In this document: positions 29,673-36,445 of the stretch, one piece after another
Layout of the letters: every line of letters begins with the position of its first letter
How positions within the stretch are numbered: the stretch's first letter is position 1
Assembly (NCBI GenBank): GCA_028713915.1
Contig: JAQTNK010000008.1
Span: 61,506-125,505 of the forward strand
Length of the DNA stretch: 64,000 nucleotides
Direction of reading: 5' to 3'
DNA from: Rhodocyclaceae bacterium
GTDB lineage: Bacteria > Pseudomonadota > Gammaproteobacteria > Burkholderiales > Rhodocyclaceae
Notes under the pieces: model-generated
What the model was told of the DNA's origin: nothing
The model's database searches: none
What the model saw: the letters and a program-made list of their open reading frames with translations, nothing else
Made by a program: the position numbers and the translations under genes

Positions 29673-30560
29673 TCAGAGCTCGATTTCCATTCCCTCGCGG
29701 GCCAGCAGCACTTCGGCATCGCCCGCGCCGCCCGGATTGCGCGCCAGCGCTTCGTGGAAGGCCTTCTCCAGGTCGTCGTCGAAGCGCGTCGGTTCGTGGT
29801 GCGTGCAGATCACCTTCTTGGCGCCGGCGCGGCGGCCGAGCGCGATGGTCGAGTCGAAAGTGCCGTGCCCCCAGCCGCGCTTGGCCGGGTATTCGGCGGC
29901 GGTATAGGAGGAATCGCCGATCAGCACGTCGACGCCGCGGATGGCGGCGACGACGGCGTCCTGCTTCTCATCGATGATGCGCTGGTACTCGGCGTACTCG
30001 GCGTCGGCGGGATCGTAGATGTTGTACCAGGGCTCGTGGTCGCCGGTGAAGAACACCGACTTGCCGTTGCAATCGACGCGGTAGCCCAGATCGATGACCG
30101 GGTGGTTGAGCATGACGTTGCTGACGACGGCGTCGCCGACCGCGAAGGGCGCGCCCACCGTCAGCGTCTCGTATTCGATGCGCGCCTTGAGCTCCGCCTC
30201 GCGCACCGGAAAATAGCTGTATTGCAGCTGCACGTTCATGACCTGCTCGATGCCCGAGCCGGAAACGATGTCGTAGGCGCCGTGAATACGCACGGTGTTG
30301 CCCGGCACGAAAATGGGAATGAAGAAAGGCAGGCCCTGGATGTGGTCCCAGTGGGTATGGGTGATGAAGACGTGCGCCGTCAGCGGCATTTCCTTGAGCA
30401 GCGTCTGCGAGAGCTGGAAAATGCCGGTGCCGCCGTCGAGCACGATCAGCGTGTTGTCGTCCGTGCGCACCTCGATGCAGGTCGTGTTGCCGCCATAGCG
30501 CACGGTGTGCGGGCCGGGCGAAGCGATGGAACCGCGAACGCCCCAGAAGCGAATTTTCAT
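29673..30560 (-). CDS. Metallo-beta-lactamase-fold hydrolase
   Basis: The 295-residue protein opens MKIRFWGVRGSIASPG and carries the metal-binding HTHWDH motif, a GYRVDCNGKSVFFTGDHEP stretch and a late CTHHEP. The GVRGS opening places it with phosphodiesterase-type members of the fold (RNase Z/PhnP/cyclic phosphodiesterase relatives) rather than glyoxalases. It is the gene just upstream of the CNB-AckA-PduL fusion, same strand, 141 bp apart. A cyclic-nucleotide phosphodiesterase role would fit that neighbour but is only inference. The ATG at 30560 is chosen at the fold start. A TATACT box in the gap may start transcription of the fusion separately. Confidence 0.85.
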   Translation of the reverse strand: MKIRFWGVRGSIASPGPHTVRYGGNTTCIEVRTDDNTLIVLDGGTGIFQLSQTLLKEMPLTAHVFITHTHWDHIQGLPFFIPIFVPGNTVRIHGAYDIVSGSGIEQVMNVQLQYSYFPVREAELKARIEYETLTVGAPFAVGDAVVSNVMLNHPVIDLGYRVDCNGKSVFFTGDHEPWYNIYDPADAEYAEYQRIIDEKQDAVVAAIRGVDVLIGDSSYTAAEYPAKRGWGHGTFDSTIALGRRAGAKKVICTHHEPTRFDDDLEKAFHEALARNPGGAGDAEVLLAREGMEIEL

Positions 30561-30643
30561 CCTAGTGGCTCCACCGTGCTCCGTGCCTCCCACGACGCAC
30601 GAAACATCCTGTTCGCCAGCGCCTGGCGCGCGCCCTGGGCATC

Positions 30644-30721
30644 GGGTGGCCGACTCCGTCCATGTCCCCCGGGCCGGGCTGCGCCCGGCCCTCCTCCTTT
30701 ACTTCCCGGAGTCGGCCACCC
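30644..30721 (-). repeat. Structured repeat copy 1 (stem with conserved internal motifs)
   Basis: A 15-bp perfect inverted repeat (30644-30658 with 30707-30721) encloses a central hairpin. Read on the minus strand the inside holds AAGTAAAGGAGGAGG, a GC hairpin, then GGGGACATGGA. The same two motifs in the same order occur in copy 2 at 30785-30884, though the outer stems differ in sequence. It lies between the MBL hydrolase and HDOD genes. Confidence 0.75.
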
Positions 30722-30784
30722 GCCGCCCAGAGCGGCACAGGCCGTCGTTTTTGGATCCAGCCAAAACCAAGGCCCGATGCGATT

Positions 30785-30884
30785 GGGCCGGTGGGGTGCC
30801 CTGCTTCGCGCAAGTAAAGGAGGAGGAGGCCGCCGCAGGCGGCCGACTGGGGACATGGAGCGAAGCAGGGCACCCCGCCGGCCC
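30785..30884 (+). repeat. Structured repeat copy 2 (25-bp stem with conserved internal motifs)
   Basis: Arms 30785-30809 and 30860-30884 pair over 25 positions with one G-T wobble. The inside reads AAGTAAAGGAGGAGG, a GGCCGCC/GGCGGCC hairpin, then GGGGACATGGA, matching copy 1 but on the opposite strand. The rest of the 362-bp gap between 30561 and 30922 holds nothing else I recognise; the 63 bp between copies contain a TTTTGG/CCAAAA mini-hairpin. Confidence 0.75.
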
Positions 30885-30922
30885 GATCGTGCACCGCTGC
30901 CGATCTGCAGGGATGTTTCATT

Positions 30923-31777
30923 TCAGACTTGCGCGAACATCTGTGCGTCAGCGACGACTTTCTCGAGGTCGCCCAGCGCCGCGATGACGGCGTCGAACGA
31001 GCCGAAACGCTCGGCCGCGGCGATCTCCTCGTCCTCGCGCCAGGCGTTGCCGGCATCGCCGAAAGCCAGCTTGCGGCAGACCTGGTCGGCGACGCGCACG
31101 CAGTCCATCAGCGGCGTCGGCGCGGCAGCCGGGTCATGGTGGTCGCGGATGCAGGCGACCAGGTGTTCGGGAAACTGCCACTTGGTCGCCAGCATCGAGC
31201 CGACCAGCGCATGATCGGCGCCGATGACTTCCAGCTCGGCCTGGTGCAGGGGAATATGGTTGTCCTGCGACGCGGCCAGCGCCTGGCGGAATTCGCTGGC
31301 CATGAACTGGGCGAACACGGCCTTGCCGAAATCGTGCAGCAAGCCGGCGATGTAGGCGTCGCCGGGATCGACCTGTCCCCTGACGTAGATGCCGGCCACC
31401 TGGCGCGCGAGCGTGGCGGTCGTCAGCGAGTGCAGCAGGTAGCGCTGGATGTCGAAGCCGGACGTATTGAAGCGCGGCAGCATGCCGACGGCCGCGATCG
31501 ACAAGGCCAGGTTCTTGATGGTGTTGAGGCCGAGATAGACCACCGACTGATTGACCGAGGTGATCTTGGCCGGCAGGCTGTAGTAGGCGGAATTGATGAC
31601 CTTGAGGATCTTCATGGTCATCACCGGATCTTTCTCGATGACGTTGACCAGGTCCTTGGGCAAGCAGTTGATGTCCCGGGTCAGTTCCAGGATCTTCTGC
31701 ACACTTTGGGGGAAAGCCGGCATGCGTTCGACCGCAGTGCCCAGCTTGCGTTGAACTTCGATCGTCAGGGTGGCCAC
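30923..31777 (-). CDS. HDOD domain signalling protein
   Basis: A 284-residue single-domain HDOD protein. The PAFPQSVQKILELT opening, VIEKDPVMTMKILKVINSAYYS and the HD-like LLHDFGKAVF are characteristic. HDOD proteins lack phosphodiesterase activity in most studied cases and act in signalling and stress or motility control. The start is GTG at 31777. The gene ends just past the two structured repeats, and the TauD-like gene ends 43 bp upstream on the same strand, so it may be the tail of the sulfur-accessory operon or a separate unit. Confidence 0.88.
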   Translation of the reverse strand: MATLTIEVQRKLGTAVERMPAFPQSVQKILELTRDINCLPKDLVNVIEKDPVMTMKILKVINSAYYSLPAKITSVNQSVVYLGLNTIKNLALSIAAVGMLPRFNTSGFDIQRYLLHSLTTATLARQVAGIYVRGQVDPGDAYIAGLLHDFGKAVFAQFMASEFRQALAASQDNHIPLHQAELEVIGADHALVGSMLATKWQFPEHLVACIRDHHDPAAAPTPLMDCVRVADQVCRKLAFGDAGNAWREDEEIAAAERFGSFDAVIAALGDLEKVVADAQMFAQV

Positions 31778-31819
31778 GACGGTCCGCGACAGAGGGGATT
31801 GTGTCGCGGATTATACCGG

Positions 31820-32701
31820 TCAAGCCGAGACACGCTCGTAATATCGGGCGCGGTAAAGCAGGCGTCGCTGGGAGGGACTTTCGGTGAAGCCGCTGCGGTC
31901 GTGCAGCACGTTGTTGCAGACCAGGCCCATGCCCGGCTCGAGGCGGCCGGCGAGCGTCCACGGCGTCGGCGCGGCGAGGATGCGCGTCAGGGCGGCGACC
32001 GCCGCCTGCGTCGGCGCATCGTCGCGCCAGGCGATGTTGATGGCGCGCGCCGTGTAGCGCATGTGCAGGAAGCCTTGCGCGTCGACGGCGAAAACCGGTC
32101 CGGGCTGGGCGGCGCGGGCAATGCCATTGGCATCATGGCGCGCGGGGATGGTCATCGCGTCCGGCGCCGAAAGCGCGCGGATGTGATCGGGGTTGTCGTC
32201 GCGCAGCAGGATGTAGGCGATCTCATGGTCGAGCAGCTGGTTCTCACCGCCCGCCGCGGCGCTCTCGACGCAATGCAGCAGCAGGCCGCGGATGGTGCAC
32301 GCGGGCTGGTTGTAGTAGCCGTCGGTGTGCCACTTGATCGGCTTGTCGGTGTAGGGGATGAAGTCCTTGCGCTCGCCGCGTTCCTCGGCGCCGCGCACCG
32401 AGATCGGCGAAATGGCGTCGTCGTCGGTGAGCCAGTGGTTGTCCAGGCGCAGCAGGCCGAGCTGGGCGCCGAGCCGGCGCGGAATCTCCTTGTCCGGGTC
32501 GCGTCCGCTCTTGCCGGCATAGACCGCCATGTTGGCGACGGCGTTGAGTTCCAGCAGGCGCGCGCGCTCGGCCGGCGTCAAGGCGCGCGGGTCGTTGATT
32601 TCGACGACGATGTCGGCCAGCCGGCGCGGCGCGGCGGCGAGCTTGCGTTCGCGCCAGGCGGCGTAGGCCGCGCCATCGTCGAGATCGAAAGGCGACTTCA
32701 T
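31820..32701 (-). CDS. TauD/TfdA-like Fe(II)/2-oxoglutarate-dependent dioxygenase
   Basis: The 293-residue protein has the facial triad pattern: WHTDGYY supplies His and Asp, and LHDRSGF near the C-terminus supplies the distal His, followed by the RRLLYRARYY 2-oxoglutarate-binding arginine region. Enzymes of this family hydroxylate substrates such as taurine and sulfonates, releasing sulfite, or act on carnitine-like compounds. The ATG at 32701 overlaps the stop of the 188-residue unknown protein (ATGA). Its place in an operon with TusA and DsrC-like genes suggests a sulfur substrate, but no substrate can be read from sequence. Confidence 0.82.
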   Translation of the reverse strand: MKSPFDLDDGAAYAAWRERKLAAAPRRLADIVVEINDPRALTPAERARLLELNAVANMAVYAGKSGRDPDKEIPRRLGAQLGLLRLDNHWLTDDDAISPISVRGAEERGERKDFIPYTDKPIKWHTDGYYNQPACTIRGLLLHCVESAAAGGENQLLDHEIAYILLRDDNPDHIRALSAPDAMTIPARHDANGIARAAQPGPVFAVDAQGFLHMRYTARAINIAWRDDAPTQAAVAALTRILAAPTPWTLAGRLEPGMGLVCNNVLHDRSGFTESPSQRRLLYRARYYERVSA

Positions 32702-33264
32702 GCGTCGGCGGCAAAGATGCCGGCCAGCGTTTTTTCGAGGGCCTTGACGGCTTGCGGCGCCTCGATGTCCATGGCCTGGTCGACGACCCAGAGCTGGTCC
32801 TTCGCCGGCAGCACTTCGCGCAGGCAGGCAGCGAAATAGCGGCGAAAGCCGAAATCCGGACCGTCGTCGCCGTAGCCGAACTCGGCGTAGTCGGCGCCGC
32901 GGCGGTTGAAGCGGTCGAGGAAATCGTGCCGGCAGGCGTCCGGCGCAGCCTCGCCCAACAGCATGTCGCGGTTGTCCTCGACGATGTCCGCCATGCGCGT
33001 CGCCAGCGCCGTGGTGAAGGCGACGCGCGCCTCGGCGTCGAGTTCGCGGTGGGCGATGCGGTCGGCCGCCGTCGCCAGGAACACCAGGAACTCCGAGACG
33101 AACTCGAAGTAGGGACGGCCAATGTCGATGTCGTATTGCGCCTTGCGCATGCGGCCGATCGAGTCGATCGCCAGTTTCCAGGCCAGCGTGGCAATGACGC
33201 TCGCCAGTTCCGCCGGCGCGCGCTCGCGGCCGTCGTGGAAGCGGTTACGGATACGGACGGCCAT
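32698..33264 (-). CDS. Conserved hypothetical protein of the sulfur-accessory operon
   Basis: A 188-residue soluble, mostly helical protein rich in Arg, Ala, Asp and Phe, with no transmembrane segment and no motif I can name. A central stretch (NRRGADYAEFGYGDDGPDF) looks like a conserved acidic/aromatic loop. It starts at 33264, where its ATG overlaps the chemoreceptor stop (TGATG), and ends overlapping the TauD-like start (ATGA). Such tight coupling on both sides suggests it works with one of those products. Function unknown. Confidence 0.75.
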   Translation of the reverse strand: MAVRIRNRFHDGRERAPAELASVIATLAWKLAIDSIGRMRKAQYDIDIGRPYFEFVSEFLVFLATAADRIAHRELDAEARVAFTTALATRMADIVEDNRDMLLGEAAPDACRHDFLDRFNRRGADYAEFGYGDDGPDFGFRRYFAACLREVLPAKDQLWVVDQAMDIEAPQAVKALEKTLAGIFAADA

Positions 33265-34508
33265 CAGTGTGTCCTCTCTGCCGACAGCCGGAAGCGCGAC
33301 ACCTCGGCCATCAGCTTGCGTGAAAGTTCGCCGAGGTCCTTGCAGGCGGTCATGCAGCTCATCGCCTTGCCGGAAGCCTCGTTGGTGTTTTCCTCGTTTT
33401 CCTTGATGCGGTCGAGCACCACGGTGGAAATCGTCTGCTGGTCCGACGCCATTTCCGCGACGCTGCCGATTTCGCGCGTCAGCACGGCGATGCTGGCGAC
33501 GATCTGTTCCAGGGCGACGCCGGTCGCTTCGGAGAGCCGCTGGCTTTCATCCATTTCCTTCAGGCTGTGGTCCGACTTGGCGACGGCTTCGGCGATGCGG
33601 TCGCGGATCTGCGCCAGCACCAGCTCGATTTCGCGCGTGGCGGACGTCGTCTTCTCGGCCAGCTTGCGCACTTCGTCGGCGACCACCGCAAAGCCGCGCC
33701 CCGCTTCGCCCGCGCGCGCCGCCTCGATGGCGGCATTGAGGGCCAGCAGGTTGGTTTGGTCGGCGATCTCGCGAATCGACAGCGAGATGCTCTGGATTTC
33801 TTTCGAGTGGGTGGCGAGGTCGCCGATGTCCTCGGTCAGGCCACGAACCGCGCCGTTCATGCGCGCGATGCCTTCCTGCGCCCGCAGCACCGTCTCCTGT
33901 CCGGCGGCGGCGGACTGCTGCGAACGCGCGGAGTTGCCGACCGCGGACGACGCGCTCTTGCTGATGCCGTCCGAGGCGTCGTTGAGAGCGCCGACGAGGC
34001 CGACGATCTGCGACGAGTTGTCGTAGTGGGACGAGAGCTTGCCGGTGAGGTCTTCCATCAGGCTGTCGATGGACTGCGTCTCGTCGCCGACGCGCCCCGA
34101 CAGCGCGGAGATGTCGGACACCATGCCGCGCATGTTGTCCGTCATCTTGCGGAAGGCATCGGCGATGGCGCCGATGAGATCGCGCGATTCGAGCTGGCAC
34201 GTCGCCGTCAGGTCGCCGGCGCCGACTTGCTCGGCGACGCCGGCCATGGCTTTCAGCCGCGACAGCAGCACGACGTTCATGATGGCGTAGGCGAACAGGC
34301 CGATCGAGACGCCGGCGACGATGCAGCCGGCGACGAACCAGATGAACATGCCCGGCTTCCATTCGACGAAGAACTGCGCGTAGAACGGAAACACCAGCGC
34401 CACCGAGACGCCGAAGCCGATGTACGACCAGCGCAGCCGGGCAAGAATCGACGCCGTCACGCCTCGCGCTCCGGCGTCGTATGACGCATCAATATCCGCC
34501 CTTGCCAT
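33264..34508 (-). CDS. Methyl-accepting chemotaxis protein without periplasmic sensor domain
   Basis: The 414-residue protein has two transmembrane helices (about 30-50 and 57-80) joined by a very short loop, then HAMP. A signalling coiled coil carries the conserved hairpin tip ([22 protein letters not shown] followed by [17 protein letters not shown]). With no periplasmic domain, the signal must come from within the membrane or cytoplasm. Its 5' end overlaps the DsrC-like gene by 20 bp and its 3' end overlaps the next gene. Location inside a sulfur operon suggests taxis or another response tied to sulfur oxidation, which is inference. Confidence 0.9.
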   Translation of the reverse strand: MARADIDASYDAGARGVTASILARLRWSYIGFGVSVALVFPFYAQFFVEWKPGMFIWFVAGCIVAGVSIGLFAYAIMNVVLLSRLKAMAGVAEQVGAGDLTATCQLESRDLIGAIADAFRKMTDNMRGMVSDISALSGRVGDETQSIDSLMEDLTGKLSSHYDNSSQIVGLVGALNDASDGISKSASSAVGNSARSQQSAAAGQETVLRAQEGIARMNGAVRGLTEDIGDLATHSKEIQSISLSIREIADQTNLLALNAAIEAARAGEAGRGFAVVADEVRKLAEKTTSATREIELVLAQIRDRIAEAVAKSDHSLKEMDESQRLSEATGVALEQIVASIAVLTREIGSVAEMASDQQTISTVVLDRIKENEENTNEASGKAMSCMTACKDLGELSRKLMAEVSRFRLSAERTH

Positions 34509-34821
34509 ACGGCTTGGGCAGGCCGGCGATCTTGACCGCCTGCTTGGCCGGGCCGTCCAGCGGGAAGAGGTCGTACATCTTCTTCGAATCCGCGCCCGGC
34601 ATGATTTCCTCGATGTCCTTCATGAAGTTGCGGAAGTTAGGCGTCTTGCCTTCCTCGCGGAACTTGTCGCGGAAATAGTTGATGACGATCATGTGGTCGT
34701 CGGTCAGCGCGACGCCTTCGGCCTCGGCGATGACTTTCACCGCCTCATCCGAGTAATCCGGTTCCAGCAGGAAGCCGTAATCGTCCGTTTCTTTTTCTTC
34801 GCCATTGATGACATAGCTCAT
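34489..34821 (-). CDS. DsrC/TusE-family protein lacking both conserved C-terminal cysteines (RspA-like)
   Basis: A 110-residue DsrC-fold protein with [21 protein letters not shown] at its end. In the canonical DsrC encoded in this window (39996-40331) the same stretch carries Cys99 and Cys110; here those positions are Val96 and Lys107. Without them it cannot carry persulfide or form the DsrC trisulfide, so a regulatory role is likely, as proposed for cysteine-less DsrC homologues (RspA group). The ATG at 34821 is followed by a standard family N-terminus. It lies directly downstream of the tandem TusA gene. Confidence 0.9.
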   Translation of the reverse strand: MSYVINGEEKETDDYGFLLEPDYSDEAVKVIAEAEGVALTDDHMIVINYFRDKFREEGKTPNFRNFMKDIEEIMPGADSKKMYDLFPLDGPAKQAVKIAGLPKPYGKGGY

Positions 34822-34849
34822 GGAGGTCTCCTCTAACAGTGATAGTGGG

Positions 34850-35335
34850 TCAAATCTTCTTCAAATAGAACTCGTGGGCGCCGCGCGCCATGGGCAGCGA
34901 GGCGAGCAGTTCGATGGCCGTCGCACGGCTCCAGGACTGGACATCGGCGACGGCGCCGGGGCAGTCGCTGACGAGTTGCAGCACCTCGCCGGCCTTCATG
35001 CCGTCGAGCAGTTTCTTGGCTTCGAGGATCGGGCCCGGGCACGAGACGCCGCGCATGTCGAGCGTGACGTGGGCGATCGGCGTCGCCGCCGCGCCGTCGG
35101 CCTTCTTCAGCGTATAGGCGGTCTTGCCGTCGGCCTGGCGGGCGGAGGACACGAGCTGGTTGCCGGTGTACTTGCACCAGGCGAACAGATCGTCCGCGGT
35201 GCCGGCGCAATCGGACAGCAAGCGCATGACCTGGCCCGGCTGCAGGTCGTCGATGATCTTCTTCGCGCCCAGCAACGGCGCGGGGCACGGCATGCCGGAC
35301 AGATCGATGGTGACGGCGGCGGTGTTTTCCGACAT
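34850..35335 (-). CDS. Tandem TusA sulfur carrier (two fused TusA domains)
   Basis: The 161-residue protein contains two complete TusA units. The first has DLSGMPCPAPLLGAKK with Cys17, the second has DMRGVSCPGPILEAKK with Cys99. Ordinary TusA is about 80 residues with a single CPxP cysteine that carries persulfide to DsrEFH/DsrC in sulfur oxidisers. The fusion could hold two persulfides or pass sulfur within one chain. It sits between the Cas6-like gene and the cysteine-less DsrC paralogue. Dedicated single-domain tusA is not seen in this window. Confidence 0.92.
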   Translation of the reverse strand: MSENTAAVTIDLSGMPCPAPLLGAKKIIDDLQPGQVMRLLSDCAGTADDLFAWCKYTGNQLVSSARQADGKTAYTLKKADGAAATPIAHVTLDMRGVSCPGPILEAKKLLDGMKAGEVLQLVSDCPGAVADVQSWSRATAIELLASLPMARGAHEFYLKKI

Positions 35336-35359
35336 GGCAAGCTCCTTATCGTTTTGGCT

Positions 35360-35986
35360 TCAGTCGCCGCCGACGGCGGCGACGGATCGATGCTGGAGAA
35401 AGATACCGCAACCGTGCTTGCGTTGCACGCCGAGCCCGGCGCGCTGCAGGCGCAGCGAATGTTCGGCGCGCAAGCCATGCAGCATCAGGCTGAAGCCCTC
35501 GACCACCACGCCTCCGGCGCGCATGGCCTGCGCCTTGCCGACGACCAGCTGCGCCTCGATGCCGAGTGCGGCGAGCTGGCGCCGGCATTCGGCGAAGAAC
35601 GCCGCCTCGTCGCTGATGCCGACGGCAACGAACGGCGAATACACGACCTTCGCCGGCGCCAGCGGCCGCAACTTCGCTTCGCCGACCGCGAGCGCCTCGC
35701 CCAGGTCGAGGCGCATGCCGCTCAGGGCGCGGGCCGGCTCGACGCGTTCCGCCGCCAGCCGCAGCGTCAGCCGCGTGTGCTTGGACAGATAGCATTGGCC
35801 GGCGGCCGGACTGCTGATGCGCGCCAGCGGATGCACGCCGGCAGCCTCATCCGCCGCGAGCCACGGCAGCGCCGCGGCGAGCGCCTGCCACAGCGGCTCG
35901 GCATAGTCTTCGGGCACGCTGCGCCCGGCGAGCGAGAACGCCAGGTCGACGACTTCGTCGGCGACGGCGTCGTCCGCGGCGCTCAC
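35360..35986 (-). CDS. Cas6/Cmx6-like RAMP-fold protein in sulfur operon (no CRISPR array nearby)
   Basis: The 208-residue protein resembles the Cas6 family of I-MYXAN type (Cmx6). It has an N-terminal VVDLAFSLAGRSVPEDY start, RLTLRL (72-77), a LRPLAPAKVVYSP segment, FFAECRRQLAALGI, and the C-terminal glycine-rich loop GLGVQRKHGCGIF (184-196). Cas6 proteins cleave CRISPR precursor RNA, but no array, cas1, cas2 or effector gene is present. The start is GTG at 35986, overlapping the stop of the 74-residue gene (GTGA), with AGGAG 6 bp upstream. It may be a repurposed RNA-binding protein. Family call is by motif pattern. Confidence 0.72.
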   Translation of the reverse strand: MSAADDAVADEVVDLAFSLAGRSVPEDYAEPLWQALAAALPWLAADEAAGVHPLARISSPAAGQCYLSKHTRLTLRLAAERVEPARALSGMRLDLGEALAVGEAKLRPLAPAKVVYSPFVAVGISDEAAFFAECRRQLAALGIEAQLVVGKAQAMRAGGVVVEGFSLMLHGLRAEHSLRLQRAGLGVQRKHGCGIFLQHRSVAAVGGD

Positions 35987-36207
35987 TTTTGCTCCTGCGC
36001 CTGGCGCGACCATTCCTGCATCTGCCGCCCCCAGCGCTCGGCCGTGATCGGATCGATGTCGAAAATGGTGAAGCGCGAATGCTCGCGGATGCGGATGCGC
36101 AACAGCGGAATGCCGCCGGCCGCGTAGTCGATCTGCTGCAGTTCGATCTCCTGGTTGCCGATCGGCACGCGGAACTTGTCGAGACTGGTAACCTTGTCCA
36201 ATGGCAT
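35983..36207 (-). CDS. Small conserved protein, first gene of the divergent sulfur-accessory operon
   Basis: A 74-residue soluble protein with a mixed beta/alpha pattern (VPIGNQEIELQQIDY, then RIRIREHSRFTIFDIDP, then a basic/amphipathic C-terminal helix). I do not recognise the family. The ATG at 36207 directly abuts GAGGAG, too close for a Shine-Dalgarno sequence; a TTG at 36201 (residue 3) would have the ideal 6-bp spacing and may be the real start. Its stop overlaps the GTG of the Cas6-like gene. It is divergent from dsrA across a palindrome-rich region. Confidence 0.75.
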   Translation of the reverse strand: MPLDKVTSLDKFRVPIGNQEIELQQIDYAAGGIPLLRIRIREHSRFTIFDIDPITAERWGRQMQEWSRQAQEQK

Positions 36208-36244
36208 CTCCTCTGGGCTCCGACTATCGCACTGGATACGCTGT

Positions 36245-36274
36245 TGCGGCCACTACCGCGTAGGCGTGGCCGCA
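36245..36274. promoter_or_regulatory. Perfect 9-bp inverted repeat in the dsrA divergent intergenic region
   Basis: TGCGGCCAC (36245-36253) and GTGGCCGCA (36266-36274) are perfect reverse complements with a 12-bp spacer. It lies nearer the 74-residue gene and could be an operator or a leader hairpin for the leftward operon. Confidence 0.5.
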
Positions 36275-36285
36275 CATACTCCTTT

Positions 36286-36307
36286 TGGGGTAGTCCCAGC
36301 TACCCCA
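36286..36307. promoter_or_regulatory. 8-bp palindrome, candidate NarL/LuxR-type activator site upstream of dsrA
   Basis: TGGGGTAG and CTACCCCA face each other across 6 bp. TACCCC-type half sites are recognised by NarL/FixJ-family (LuxR-type HTH) response regulators. It sits about 140 bp upstream of the dsrA ATG and about 80 bp upstream of the other operon, so it could serve both. A TAGTAT at about 36364 with an upstream GCTTGT is a weak promoter candidate. The regulator is not in the window. Confidence 0.45.
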
Positions 36308-36445
36308 TCTAGCGAGGGGCCTCTACCTGCCGGAAGTATGGCTTGTGCACCGCACTATTCCTTAGTATCGCTTCAACTTGCAATCCTGCTGTTCGCGCCG
36401 CCGGTGCGATCCGCTCCCCAACAGCTAACACGAGGAGACACTCTG

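Noticed and set aside
30557..31056. Coding frames through the structured repeats (both strands)
   Set aside because: They stay open only because of GC content and inverted-repeat symmetry; no homology-like features and no ribosome-binding sites.
26700..31214. 1504-codon plus-strand open frame
   Set aside because: It runs opposite the CBS-GGDEF, CNB-AckA-PduL and MBL genes; its protein has no recognisable motif and it crosses clear gene boundaries and the structured repeats.
35360..36445. CRISPR array search around the Cas6-like gene
   Set aside because: No regularly spaced direct repeats are visible here or elsewhere in the window; the intergenic palindromes are single and not array-like.
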